Assembly: GCF_000766145.1 (NCBI RefSeq)
Contig: NZ_JNFB01000012.1
Coordinates: 434,001-498,000, forward strand
Origin: Paenilisteria newyorkensis
GTDB taxonomy: Bacteria; Bacillota; Bacilli; Lactobacillales; Listeriaceae
Direction of reading: 5' to 3'
Length of the DNA: 64,000 nucleotides
Positions within the stretch are counted from its first letter, which is position 1; the number at the start of each line of letters is the position of its first letter. Shown here in pieces: positions 51,661 to 60,218 of this stretch. The position numbers were made by a program, and so were the translations under genes. The notes under the pieces were generated by a model. That model saw nothing but the letters and a program-made list of their open reading frames with translations, searched no databases and was not told the DNA's origin.

Positions 51661-53037
51661 ATGAAAAAAACAATCTATTTATTGATGGGATTGCTACTCT
51701 TAGGCGTTTCGTTACTAGGAGGACACGAGGCAAAAGCGGCGACAGACTACGGCTCCCAATTTTTCACACACGTGGAATTACAAAATAAAAACGGTGTCGC
51801 ATCCACAGACTTTAAAGAAAATGACCGTGTGAAAGTCGTTTATAATTGGGATTTGACACAAGTGGTACATAGCGGTGAAACGATGACGATTCCGCTACCT
51901 GCGCAACTCAAGTATGTCAGTTTTGCCCCATTTTTATTGAAGGATACTAACGGGAATACAGTGGCAACAGCGGTTGTCGATCCGATTAACAATAAAATCA
52001 TCCTAACTTTTACGACATTTGTCGATACACACTCGGATATTAAAGGCTCGATGTTTTTCTACGCAGATTTCAACAAAAACAACATTGTAACAGATCAGAC
52101 GAATCCAATTGCTTTTCCTGTGGGCGGCGACTTTACAACGCTCGGTGTCATGATTCATAAGGTGACGAGCGGTGGTGGCGGAACGGGTACACCGACTGTG
52201 GTCTTCAAGCAAGGGCGCATCGACGACAAGGATAGCAGTCTGATTAATTGGACGGTCACGCTGAATAATGCACTTGTGGATATCGACAATGCGTATTTCA
52301 CAGACATCATGGGTACCGGGCAGACGCTTACTGGACCGGTGAAATTGAAATATCGCGATGCTGATAAAAAGGAACGCTATACCCGCAATGAGAGCGTCAC
52401 GCTGGATGCCAATCGTAGTTTCCGCTTAGAGCTGGGCGATCTTCAAGATACCTCGATCGTCGTCACCTACCAAACAAAAATGGCGGGCGGTCAGTTTAGC
52501 TATAAAAATACAGCGAAAATCGGCGGTACAAATATCGATGAGCAAACGAGAAATGCAACCGTCAATGACTATTCGGGAGGCGGAGAAGGAGAAGGTAACG
52601 GAGGCAACAATCCACCGCCAGTTGATCCACCAACGCCTCCAGAGCCACCAGTAACACCAGAGCCAGAAACGGATCCAGACCCACTTGTTGTGAAGCCAGA
52701 AGTCAACACAATCATAGATGGCGATAACGAAATCCAAATCTACGTCGTCAAAGAAGGCGACACACTTCCAAGTATCGCTAAAAAATTCGAAACAACGACG
52801 CAACAATTGAAAATATGGAACAATCTCACAAATGATGAGATCAAAGTCGGTCAAAAGCTAATCGTCAAAGTAACACCGCGAAAAGTAGCTGTGAAAAGCG
52901 AAATTAATGTAAGCCCGAGTCCGACAACGACCATGAAAACATTGCCTCAAACCGGTGATGCAACAAGCGGCGTCGCAGAATTAATTGGCGTGTTACTAGC
53001 CTTAACATCAGGTGCATTTTTAACTCGTAGAAAATAA
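51661..53037 (+). CDS. Cell-wall adhesin with collagen-binding-like domain, LysM domain and LPQTG anchor
   Basis: About 458 residues: signal peptide (LLMGLLLLGVSLLGGHEAKA), then two related beta-rich domains resembling the SdrG/collagen-binding adhesin fold (LQNKNGVASTDFKENDRVKVVYNWDL at residue 36; FKQGRIDDKDSSLINWTVTLNNALVDIDNAYFTD near 185). Next come a Gly/Pro-rich linker, a single LysM domain (IYVVKEGDTLPSIAKKFETTTQQLKIWNNLTNDEIKVGQKLIV) and a sorting signal LPQTGDATSGVAELIGVLLALTSGAFLTRRK. It is therefore held by both a non-covalent peptidoglycan-binding LysM and a covalent sortase anchor, an uncommon combination. Start ATG 51661 follows AAAGGGGTG. The ligand is not inferable. Confidence 0.88.
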   Translation: MKKTIYLLMGLLLLGVSLLGGHEAKAATDYGSQFFTHVELQNKNGVASTDFKENDRVKVVYNWDLTQVVHSGETMTIPLPAQLKYVSFAPFLLKDTNGNTVATAVVDPINNKIILTFTTFVDTHSDIKGSMFFYADFNKNNIVTDQTNPIAFPVGGDFTTLGVMIHKVTSGGGGTGTPTVVFKQGRIDDKDSSLINWTVTLNNALVDIDNAYFTDIMGTGQTLTGPVKLKYRDADKKERYTRNESVTLDANRSFRLELGDLQDTSIVVTYQTKMAGGQFSYKNTAKIGGTNIDEQTRNATVNDYSGGGEGEGNGGNNPPPVDPPTPPEPPVTPEPETDPDPLVVKPEVNTIIDGDNEIQIYVVKEGDTLPSIAKKFETTTQQLKIWNNLTNDEIKVGQKLIVKVTPRKVAVKSEINVSPSPTTTMKTLPQTGDATSGVAELIGVLLALTSGAFLTRRK

Positions 53038-53038
53038 C

Positions 53039-53083
53039 AAAAACCTAGCCGAGAATCTGATTTTGATTCCCAGCTAGGTTTTT
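53039..53083. terminator. Bidirectional terminator between adhesin and lipoprotein genes
   Basis: AAAAACCTAGC pairs with GCTAGGTTTTT, with inner GAATC/GATTC pairing; runs on both sides. Confidence 0.8.
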
Positions 53084-54045
53084 CATTTGCCCATCTCAAC
53101 GTGAATTTTCTGCGCGAGTTTTTCATAGTTTCGAAAGCTTTCTGTATCCTGCTCCGGAACATCAAGCAAGTCTTGCGTTTTCAAAACCTGTTTTTCTATA
53201 CCATCTGCGAATTTTACAAACGAATTTGCTGTTTCTTTCCCATAATCAAGCGAGAAATACTTCGATTGGCGATAAAAAGCTTGGAGATTAGGGTCGGTGA
53301 TTTCCTGTTTTTGATCCGCGAAGATTTCATCATATTTGACCGAAACAAGTTTTCCGTCTTCCGTAACCACCTGAAGACGCGCCGTTAAACCATTACCAAG
53401 CGGCTCCGCGATGCCATAATAGTAAAATCCAAACGGCTTTTTCACCCAGTCTTTCATTTCCGCGGCCAGTGGCATCATACCGTTTCGCGCGCTTGTAGAA
53501 GAACCTTTCACAGTCTCAAAATTCCCATCCAATCGATTTTCCGCCAGCATTTGTCCTTCTAAAAAGGTAATGCCATTCACCCAAGTCACTAGCGTATCGT
53601 CGGTTCGCGTATTGCTAGCTTGGAAAAAAGCATAATCAGAAAGACGCTTCGATGCATTGGCGTACTTCGGTTCATAGTAGTTTGCCGAAGCCATTTCGTT
53701 AAATTCCACATGGATCAGCTTGCCATCATCATCCGTGACTAGTTCCAAAATGCCGCGATTTCCGCCATCAAACTCGCTTTCATTTTTATAATAATGTCCT
53801 TTAATCAAGCCAGTCGGTGATTGGACAGACCAAAACATGCGCGCTTCCTTCTCCTCTTTTGTATATTTTGCTTCAGGATGCGTGCCAAATGTCGTCGTTG
53901 TTGCGGATGTCACCACGTCATAATTATAGTCATGACCCTGCGATTCCACAGCAACTTTTTTCGCTTTCGGTTCGTCAGGTTGGCTATTTTCATTGGAGCA
54001 AGCAACTAATGTGAGCGATGAGAGTACCAAGATTATTTTCTTCAA
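53083..54045 (-). CDS. FMN-binding extracellular lipoprotein (PplA-like)
   Basis: About 320 residues. Very short signal peptide ending in a lipobox (SLTLVAC, lipidated Cys about residue 16). Two FMN-binding-type domains follow, the first around FWSVQSPTGLIKGHYYKNESEFDGGNRGILELVTDDDGKLIHVEFNEM and the second around PFGFYYYGIAEPLGNGLTARLQVVTEDGKLVSVKYDEIF. Candidate flavinylation motifs of the D-x-x-(S/T)-(G/A)-A-T type are DVVTSATTTT (Thr about 49) and a degenerate ETVKGSSTSA. This matches the layout of Listeria PplA, a flavin-bearing lipoprotein of extracellular electron transfer whose signal-peptide fragment is a pheromone; that equivalence is inferred. No electron-transfer genes are nearby. 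TTG 54045 is the start (AGAGGGGG); no ATG lies in a suitable place. Confidence 0.7.
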   Translation of the reverse strand: MKKIILVLSSLTLVACSNENSQPDEPKAKKVAVESQGHDYNYDVVTSATTTTFGTHPEAKYTKEEKEARMFWSVQSPTGLIKGHYYKNESEFDGGNRGILELVTDDDGKLIHVEFNEMASANYYEPKYANASKRLSDYAFFQASNTRTDDTLVTWVNGITFLEGQMLAENRLDGNFETVKGSSTSARNGMMPLAAEMKDWVKKPFGFYYYGIAEPLGNGLTARLQVVTEDGKLVSVKYDEIFADQKQEITDPNLQAFYRQSKYFSLDYGKETANSFVKFADGIEKQVLKTQDLLDVPEQDTESFRNYEKLAQKIHVEMGK

Positions 54046-54149
54046 GTCGAATTCCCCCTCTATACTCTCCAGTATCTCAAAAGAAAATAAAGCCCACATA
54101 AACAAAATATGAAAAAAAGATAAACATTCCAGATAATCAGCGCGTGTTG

Positions 54150-54179
54150 TTGACAGCGAACCTAGTTCTGTGATATTAT
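54150..54179 (+). promoter_or_regulatory. Promoter of the manganese riboswitch transcript
   Basis: TTGACA (54150-54155), 18 bases, TATTAT (54174-54179). Transcription would start near 54186, upstream of the riboswitch. Confidence 0.6.
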
Positions 54180-54204
54180 TTCCCTATCAATCAAATATCA
54201 CTTT

Positions 54205-54358
54205 TGACATTCGTCAAGGGGGAGTAGCGTTAGCCTTATTTGGAGGCTAAGATAAAGTCGTCATTACATGGATGCGAGTCCATCGGTTTTATCAACATTT
54301 TTTGTATGAAAATGTCAGCGAGACCTTTGCCAAACTTCTGGCAGGGGTCTCGTTTTTT
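54205..54358 (+). promoter_or_regulatory. yybP-ykoY family manganese riboswitch with terminator
   Basis: Conserved landmarks of the yybP-ykoY class: GGGGAGTAGC near 54219-54228, then a GTCGTCATTACATGG stretch around 54257, and TCAGCGAGACCTTTGCC near 54315-54331. It is followed by a strong intrinsic terminator, CGAGACC...GGTCTCG with a T run (54319-54358). Members sense Mn2+ and turn on Mn exporters such as TerC/MntP/MgtE-type proteins; here it precedes a TerC gene, whose expression would rise when Mn2+ is high. The aptamer's precise borders are approximate. Confidence 0.85.
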
Positions 54359-54411
54359 CGTGTTTAAAAAGAGGCGCTTTGGGACGGTTGAAAGATGAAG
54401 GAGGAATTTAT

Positions 54412-55182
54412 TTGGATACAGCGATGATTTTGGAGTATGGATGGGTTTTACTTGTCCTGATTGGTTTGGAGGGTATTCTAGCCGCCGATAACGCGGTAGT
54501 TATGGCCGTTATGGTCAAACATTTACCCGATGAGCAACAGAAAAAAGCATTATTTTACGGCTTAATTGGCGCATTCGTTTTCCGTTTTGCAGCCCTTTTC
54601 TTGATTTCCTTTTTGGCAGAAGTTTGGCAAGTGCAGGCATTAGGAGCCGCGTATTTACTTTACATCTGTATTAGCCATATGTGGAAGCACGCAAAAGGCA
54701 AGGATGATGGGCACAAAGTCAAAGAAGGCAAGGGTTCCAGCTTTTGGATGACCGTTTTAAAAGTCGAAATTGCGGATATTGCGTTTGCGATTGATTCGAT
54801 GTTGGCGGCAGTAGCACTTGCAATCACGCTTCCAGCAACAGGTTGGGGAACGATTGGTGGACTTGACACAGGACAATTCAGCGTGATGTTCATCGGTGGC
54901 TTGGTTGGACTAATCTGCATCCGTTTTGCAGCAACACAATTCGTGAAACTACTGAAAAAATACCCATCACTGGAAACAGCGGCTTTCTTAATCGTTGGTT
55001 GGGTCGGCGTGAAGCTAGTCGTCTACACGTTAGCACACCCAGAACTAGGCATTATTCCAGAACACTTCCCACATTCAACTACATGGAAATTAACATTCTG
55101 GGCTGTGATGATCGGAATTATTATCTGGGGCTGGCTCGTATCAGTTCGTGCAGCAAAGAAAAATCCAGATGCAAAAGCTTGA
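54412..55182 (+). CDS. TerC family Mn2+ exporter (YkoY/MeeY type)
   Basis: About 256 residues with 7 or so helices and the conserved acidic motif GLEGILAADNAVVMAVMVKHLP near residue 20; VEIADIAFAIDSMLAAVALA near 115 contains the second Asp pair that binds metal, and YPSLETAAFLIVGWVGVKLV marks the last conserved helices. Bacillus MeeF/MeeY members export manganese and help metalate secreted proteins. TTG 54412 is called because AAGGAGGA at 54399 gives good spacing and no ATG lies there. The Mn riboswitch upstream supports a role in manganese efflux. Confidence 0.9.
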   Translation: MDTAMILEYGWVLLVLIGLEGILAADNAVVMAVMVKHLPDEQQKKALFYGLIGAFVFRFAALFLISFLAEVWQVQALGAAYLLYICISHMWKHAKGKDDGHKVKEGKGSSFWMTVLKVEIADIAFAIDSMLAAVALAITLPATGWGTIGGLDTGQFSVMFIGGLVGLICIRFAATQFVKLLKKYPSLETAAFLIVGWVGVKLVVYTLAHPELGIIPEHFPHSTTWKLTFWAVMIGIIIWGWLVSVRAAKKNPDAKA

Positions 55183-55197
55183 TATAAATGGAATGTG

Positions 55198-55225
55198 GCT
55201 CCCGTCCTATATGCGGGAGTTTTTC
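55198..55225 (+). terminator. Terminator after the first TerC gene
   Basis: CTCCCG pairs with CGGGAG around 9 bases with a T run. The second TerC gene therefore has its own promoter, and only the first is under the riboswitch. Confidence 0.75.
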
Positions 55226-55305
55226 CGTTACATATGGCAACAAATTAATAGCAAATTGACTAGTAAATATGGTAAAGTGGAGAGTACAGAAACGGTGGGG
55301 TGAAA

Positions 55306-56067
55306 ATGGATATATCGGTTTGGGGAGAATACGTGTGGGTCTTTTTAATTCTGATTGTACTAGAGGGTGTACTTTCGGCGGATAATGCGGTGGTTATGGC
55401 CGTTATTGTTAAAAAGTTGCCACATGAACAGCAGCGCAAAGCCTTGTTTTATGGGCTGGTTGGGGCATTTGTTTTCCGACTGATTGCGATGCTTATTATT
55501 TCATACTTAGTTAATTTTTGGGAAATACAAGCGATTGGTGCGATGTACTTACTTTATTTAGCGATTAAGCATATTTGGGATAAGAACAAGGGCAAGGATA
55601 AAGAGGAAAAAGAAGAGAAAGAGGCGAAACCAACGTCCTTCTGGGGAACTGTTGCGCGCGTGGAGCTGACGGATATTGCGTTTGCACTTGATTCGATGCT
55701 TGCCGCGGCCGCTTTAGTTGTGACATTGCCAGCACTCGGAACATATGAAATTGGTGGCATGAATGCAGGCCAGTTTACCGTGATGTTCTTAGGTGGTTTG
55801 GCAGGTTTGATTGTGATTCGTTTTGCAGCGACACAAGTTGTGAAATTGCTGGAGCGTTACCCTACTTTAGAAACAGCCGCCTTCTTAATCGTTGGTTGGG
55901 TTGGGGTGAAAATGGCCGTGATTACATTGGCGAACCCGCAAGTAGGCATTTTACCAGAGAGTTTTCCAGACTCAGCAGGGTGGGAAATCACCTTTTGGGC
56001 GGTCATGATTATTCTCGGTTTAGGTGGTTATATTATTGCTAGAAAAAAAGAGAAACAAAAGGGATAA
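55306..56067 (+). CDS. Second TerC family membrane protein
   Basis: About 253 residues, closely similar in motif order to the upstream paralogue: VLEGVLSADNAVVMAVIVKKLPHEQQRKALFYGLVGAFVFR near residue 20 and ARVELTDIAFALDSMLAAAALVVTLPALG near 120. A Lys/Glu-rich loop (KNKGKDKEEKEEKEAKP) is expanded compared with the first copy. It is probably a tandem duplication that has lost the riboswitch control (a terminator separates the genes). ATG 55306 follows GGTGGGGTGAAA. Export of Mn or another divalent metal is likely but not shown. Its end overlaps a frame leading into the KtrB-like gene by only a few bases. Confidence 0.88.
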   Translation: MDISVWGEYVWVFLILIVLEGVLSADNAVVMAVIVKKLPHEQQRKALFYGLVGAFVFRLIAMLIISYLVNFWEIQAIGAMYLLYLAIKHIWDKNKGKDKEEKEEKEAKPTSFWGTVARVELTDIAFALDSMLAAAALVVTLPALGTYEIGGMNAGQFTVMFLGGLAGLIVIRFAATQVVKLLERYPTLETAAFLIVGWVGVKMAVITLANPQVGILPESFPDSAGWEITFWAVMIILGLGGYIIARKKEKQKG

Positions 56068-56071
56068 CTAT

Positions 56072-57451
56072 ATGATTGGCGGGAAATCGCGGCGAGGAAG
56101 AGCGCGTGCAAGGATGTCCAGGCTAACGCCGATTCAAGTCATCATCACGTTCTACTTCCTATCGATTACGTTTGCGACAGCACTCCTTAGTATGCCATTC
56201 ACACAAAAACCTGGCGTCAAAATTCCATTCATCGATACGCTATTTACGGCGGCGAGCTCGGTGAGTGTGACCGGTTTGGCATCGGTGAACGTCGGCGAGT
56301 CCTACAGCCGTGCGGGAATCTGGGTTTTGATGGGGATTTTCCAAGTCGGTGGACTCGGCGTGATGATGCTGAGTACGTTCTTCTATCTTGTGCTGAAACG
56401 CCGCGTTGGCCTGCGACAGCGTCAGTTAATTATGACGGATACGAATCAGTTTTCGATGAGCGGTATGGTTCGGATGCTACGCGAGATTCTCGTTTTGATT
56501 TTCGGTATTCAAATTATCGGCGGACTAATTCTTGGGATTTATTTCATCCCATTTTATAATGGCGATGTCGGCGAGGCGATGTTCCAGGGACTATTTAACT
56601 CGGTTTCCGCGGTGACGAATGCGGGCGTGGATATTACCGGATACTCGCTGACGCCGTTCGTAAATGATTATTTCGTCCAATTTATCACGATTTTACTCAT
56701 TATTGCCGGCGGGATAGGATTCCCAGTGTTAATTGAAGCACGCCGATTCCTATTTGAAAAAAATACGCTGATCCCGTTCCGCTTTTCTCTTTTTGTAAAA
56801 GTGACGACGGTGACCTATATGGCGCTACTTGTGATTGGCGGATTGCTGATTTGGGCGATGGAAAGCCAACATTATTTCAAAGGAACGTCCATTGATGAAG
56901 GCTTCTTTAACTCGATGTTCTTATCAGCGACCTCTAGAAGTGCCGGCCTGTCAACAATTGATACATCCGCATTGACAGATCCGACGCTGCTCGTGGTTTC
57001 GGCATTGATGTTCATCGGAGCATCGCCGAGTTCAGTCGGTGGTGGAATTCGGACGACGACATTCGCGATTACGATTTTGTTCCTATATTCTGTGATGCGC
57101 GGACGGAATCACATTTACATTTTTGGTCGCGAATTATATCAAGAAGATGTACGTAAAGCGCTTGCTGTTGCGGTTTTTGCGACATTACTGTGCGTAGGCG
57201 CGATCACTATTTTAGGCTATACCGAGCAAGCCGAGCTAATGGCGATTATCGTCGAGGTCTTCTCAGCGTTCGGAACATGCGGTTTATCCATGGGATTGAC
57301 GGCCGATTTGAGCCACTTCGGCAAAATTATTATCATCCTGTTAATGTTCATAGGACGCGTTGGGATCATGTACATGATGTTATCCTTCCGCACCAAAGAT
57401 GGTAAGAAAAACGCGATTAGACTGCCAAAAGAGAAAATTATTACGGGGTGA
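56072..57451 (+). CDS. KtrB/KtrD-type K+ transporter (TrkH family)
   Basis: About 459 residues. The four pseudo-repeats of selectivity filters are visible: FTAASSVSVTGLASVN, GLFNSVSAVTNAGVDITG, SMFLSATSRSAGLSTIDTS and EVFSAFGTCGLSMGLT, each with the conserved Gly. Length and motif content match KtrB/KtrD, the membrane subunit of Ktr potassium uptake. The cytoplasmic RCK partner (KtrA/KtrC) is not next to it, so it must be encoded elsewhere, as for KtrD in Bacillus. ATG 56072 lies 5 bases after the TerC stop and follows AAAGGGATAA, implying translational coupling. A terminator follows. Confidence 0.9.
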   Translation: MIGGKSRRGRARARMSRLTPIQVIITFYFLSITFATALLSMPFTQKPGVKIPFIDTLFTAASSVSVTGLASVNVGESYSRAGIWVLMGIFQVGGLGVMMLSTFFYLVLKRRVGLRQRQLIMTDTNQFSMSGMVRMLREILVLIFGIQIIGGLILGIYFIPFYNGDVGEAMFQGLFNSVSAVTNAGVDITGYSLTPFVNDYFVQFITILLIIAGGIGFPVLIEARRFLFEKNTLIPFRFSLFVKVTTVTYMALLVIGGLLIWAMESQHYFKGTSIDEGFFNSMFLSATSRSAGLSTIDTSALTDPTLLVVSALMFIGASPSSVGGGIRTTTFAITILFLYSVMRGRNHIYIFGRELYQEDVRKALAVAVFATLLCVGAITILGYTEQAELMAIIVEVFSAFGTCGLSMGLTADLSHFGKIIIILLMFIGRVGIMYMMLSFRTKDGKKNAIRLPKEKIITG

Positions 57452-57481
57452 AAAACGGTTTTTGACTCCAATATCAAAAAA

Positions 57482-57510
57482 GTGTCAGGACAAGCGTCTG
57501 GCATTTTTTT
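57482..57510 (+). terminator. Terminator after the KtrB-like gene
   Basis: GTGTCAGGAC pairs with GTCTGGCAT (G-U included) around AAGC, then TTTTTTT. Confidence 0.75.
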
Positions 57511-57606
57511 GTGCCGAGCTCGAGCGCCAAACAAATGCCACGTTTTTCATTTAATTTTAATCTTGATATGTTAAAGTTATAAAAAACACGTAAGGAAGTG
57601 GCTTTT

Positions 57607-58116
57607 TTGCAGCGAAGATTATCTTGGTTATTTATAGGTATTGCTTTGGCAGTTATTCTTATGCTATTCATCTCCTCCTCGCAAACCTACGAGCAGCAAT
57701 CGATGACGTCTAGTTTGGATAGATTGCTAGCCAATAAACCATTTGAAAAGCAATTATCAGCGGTATCTTTTCACTATGCTGGTTCAGAAATTAGTATTCA
57801 AGCGAAGGGTTACAGCTCTTTTATCGAATTCTTCATCCGAAAAGGCGCGCATTTCTTTTCCTATGCTTTAATGGGATTCAGTTTATTCATGGGATTTGGC
57901 GCGTTTATCAAAAGAAAATGGTTGGTCATGGTCTTCAGCGCGGGAATCCCGTTAGCCTACGCGGCGTTTGACGAGTTTCACCAACTGCTAACAGGTGGCA
58001 GAACACCGCTTGTCGAAGACGTCATGCTAGATTTTGCAGGTGCGTTGTTCGGTATACTTCTGGCTTATTTTCTCGCCAAATGGCTCATCAAAAAAGATAA
58101 AGGGTCTGGGACATAA
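57607..58116 (+). CDS. VanZ family membrane protein
   Basis: About 170 residues: an N-terminal helix, a variable extracytoplasmic segment, then the VanZ core (FIEFFIRKGAHFFSYALMGFSLFMGFGAF) and the conserved PLAYAAFDEFHQLLTGGRTPLVEDVMLDFAGALFGILLAYFLA with the D-E-x-x-Q and R-x-P-x-x-x-D-x-x-x-D signatures. VanZ-type proteins can give low-level teicoplanin resistance in enterococci; in Listeria the role is unknown. TTG 57607 is called from AAGGAA at 57592; the in-frame GTG 57598 overlaps that site. Palindromic copy 3 lies just after the gene. Confidence 0.85.
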   Translation: MQRRLSWLFIGIALAVILMLFISSSQTYEQQSMTSSLDRLLANKPFEKQLSAVSFHYAGSEISIQAKGYSSFIEFFIRKGAHFFSYALMGFSLFMGFGAFIKRKWLVMVFSAGIPLAYAAFDEFHQLLTGGRTPLVEDVMLDFAGALFGILLAYFLAKWLIKKDKGSGT

Positions 58117-58176
58117 CTACAAACAAGATAAAATCGCTATACCTTATTTTGGGGTAAGACGAAAATAATGCGTTAC

Positions 58177-58299
58177 ACAAATCGAGCGAAAGCGTTTGTA
58201 TTCTGGGGATTTGGTGGAAGCCGGAAGCGGAGCATACTGGTGTATGTGAGAACCGGAAGTCCGCCAAATCCCCGGAATGCGAGCGCTTGTCGCCGATTT
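58177..58299 (-). repeat. 123-bp palindromic element, copy 3
   Basis: Minus orientation relative to copies 1 and 2 and again exactly 123 bp. Outer arms, GGCGGA...TTCCGG and CTCCGCTTCCGG are conserved; variable arm CGGGGATTT pairs with AAATCCCCA (one C-A mismatch); apical stem ATAC-acca-GTAT, a compensated change from GTAC-GTAC. It lies between convergent VanZ and VanZ-RDD genes. Confidence 0.9.
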
Positions 58300-58306
58300 A
58301 TTTGGG

Positions 58307-59470
58307 TTATATCCCAACATCTTTATCTTTTTTCGGTTTGAAGGTACTTACATGTGCGGTATGGCTCAACTTTTCATAAAAAAGCTGGCGGTCTTTGGAG
58401 AAGAAATTGATGCAAATATGGATGAAAAACATAAATCCTGCAACAAACCCGATTCCAATCACCGTTAGGAATAGGACTGGCGACAAATGATCAACAAAAA
58501 ATGGATTTTGCGGGAAGAGAATGATTGCCAGTGTTACATAATAAAGCAGGCCGTTTCGAATCATCAGTTGCCGTAGTTTCAGGCGTTCTGAATTGGTGGA
58601 TTTGATGCGGATTTGCACGAGCATTTTTCCGAACGTGCGACCTTTTGTGAACCTAGGTAGGAGCATGAAGTATAGGAAAACGATCAGAACGAGCCACCAG
58701 AGTTGTGTGAATCGCGCGCCACCGTTTGTTTCTAAGTTTTTAAATGGGAGGACATGAATCGCACCGAGGATTGCGGTGATGACTTCGAGCAGAAACCAGT
58801 CGACAAGAAAGGCGATGAGACGGCGTAAATAGCTCACTTGTTTCCCTTGAATGTATGTCATTTCGTCCATTTTTGTGCGTGATGGCAGAAGGCTCGTGAA
58901 CAGTGGGGCAATCGCGAAACCAACGATGCCGCCGAGCGTGTTTAACATCAAATCATCGACGTCGAATAAGCGGTAAGCATGTGGATAAATGCCGTAAATG
59001 CCGGTTAATTGTGTTATTTCAAAAAATAGGGATAGCAAAAAAGAAAAAAGCGTCGTTTTCCAAAAAGGATAGCGGAAATAATAGCGTAAATAAATGCCGA
59101 ATGGGATGACTAGAAGTACGTTAAACACTGGCTGCAAAACAACGGCTTGTGTTAGGGCTGACAAATATGTACTAGGATCATTCCAGACGAGTACGGTGTG
59201 CCTTAAAAAATCGTGAATAAACTTGAATGGCGTTAATTGTACCGCTGAACCCGTCATTTTTGCGACATCACCTGGGTCTGGTAATGGTAGTAGAATAAGT
59301 AAAAACGCACACAATAAGTAAAAAATAAACGTGTATAAAACAACATTACGCAAGAAGTTCAGGCCGCCGAATTTGCGGTATTGATAGATCGCGAATGGTA
59401 ATGTTAAAATAAACGCGAGAACTGGAAAAACCAGCACGGCGACTTCGATTGGAAATAAATAAGCGTGCAT
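58307..59470 (-). CDS. VanZ-RDD fusion membrane protein
   Basis: About 387 residues. N-terminal half: hydrophobic VanZ-like region with LQPVFNVLLVIPFGIYLRYYFRYPFWKTTLFSFLLSLFFEITQLTGIYGIYPHAYRLFDVDDLMLNTLGGIVGFAIAP, including the F-E-x-x-Q and D-x-D-D-x-x-x-N signature. C-terminal half: RDD domain (YLRRLIAFLVDWFLLEVITAILGAI, with the Arg-Asp pair) and later KGRTFGKMLVQIRI. Such fusions are known in Firmicutes; function unresolved. ATG 59470 follows AAGGGGGTC. It is convergent with the VanZ gene across palindromic copy 3. Confidence 0.85.
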   Translation of the reverse strand: MHAYLFPIEVAVLVFPVLAFILTLPFAIYQYRKFGGLNFLRNVVLYTFIFYLLCAFLLILLPLPDPGDVAKMTGSAVQLTPFKFIHDFLRHTVLVWNDPSTYLSALTQAVVLQPVFNVLLVIPFGIYLRYYFRYPFWKTTLFSFLLSLFFEITQLTGIYGIYPHAYRLFDVDDLMLNTLGGIVGFAIAPLFTSLLPSRTKMDEMTYIQGKQVSYLRRLIAFLVDWFLLEVITAILGAIHVLPFKNLETNGGARFTQLWWLVLIVFLYFMLLPRFTKGRTFGKMLVQIRIKSTNSERLKLRQLMIRNGLLYYVTLAIILFPQNPFFVDHLSPVLFLTVIGIGFVAGFMFFIHICINFFSKDRQLFYEKLSHTAHVSTFKPKKDKDVGI

Positions 59471-59538
59471 AAACAAGACCCCCTTACATCTAGAGTACAA
59501 TAAAAACACAAAAAAGACGAGCCAGAAACACAGCTTCG

Positions 59539-59577
59539 TTAGTGAAAGTGCGTTTTGGGAGGCGCCCGATTCACTAA
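59539..59577. other. Hairpin of unknown role
   Basis: TTAGTGAA and TTCACTAA, 8-bp perfect inverted repeat around a 23-base GC-rich centre, between two minus-strand genes. No T run, so it is a weak terminator candidate or an operator. Confidence 0.4.
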
Positions 59578-59620
59578 TTATCGCTATATTTTAGACTCGA
59601 CTTTTGACTTGAAAAGGGTA

Positions 59621-59980
59621 TTAATATTTAGGCGATGGTACACGGAAAAGTGCCATTAAGCCGGCAAGAATGATTAAAATTCCTGATATAATCCAAATCT
59701 GGCCCACTACGAAAAACATAATGATACCGATAAGTGTGAGTACGACGCCCCAACCACGTGGACTTTTTTTGATAAGAAGGGTTGCGATTAAAGCGAGTGC
59801 GGACGCAATGACTGTTATCCAACCAAGTGTCGCAATGCTATCCCCAAGTGCCCCATTTAGATACGTGAATGTTTGGATGTAGTCCGTGACGTCATTACCG
59901 TACGCAATAATCCAAAAACCAGCCACTAAACCAACGATCGAGCCGATTAAACCTAAAACTAATTCTGCTGTTCTTGACAT
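59621..59980 (-). CDS. DUF4064-like membrane protein
   Basis: About 119 residues with four hydrophobic helices (ELVLGLIGSIVGLVAGFWII; TLGWITVIASALALIATLLIK; GVVLTLIGIIMFFVVG; IISGILIILAGLMALF). The opening SRTAELVLGLIGSIVG and the short Gly-rich helix layout match the DUF4064 family. Function unknown. AGGGGGAT precedes ATG 59980. The gene is divergent from ogt. Confidence 0.8.
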   Translation of the reverse strand: MSRTAELVLGLIGSIVGLVAGFWIIAYGNDVTDYIQTFTYLNGALGDSIATLGWITVIASALALIATLLIKKSPRGWGVVLTLIGIIMFFVVGQIWIISGILIILAGLMALFRVPSPKY

Positions 59981-60218
59981 ATTTTTATCCCCCTGTCTGA
60001 TGGACTCTTTTGTTAGCAAGCTTGTGCTACTGAGAAGAAGTCCTCTAATGTCTCGTATAATAAAATATACGTACAGAGTATTTTACCCCAATTTGAAAAG
60101 ACTAACCGTTATTTTAAGATTTTGATAGAAAAAATAGTGAATATAACGAAATATGAAGGTATATTTGTTATCTGGGTTAGAAAATGCTATGTTGGAAAGA
60201 GAGATGGAGGAGATGTGT

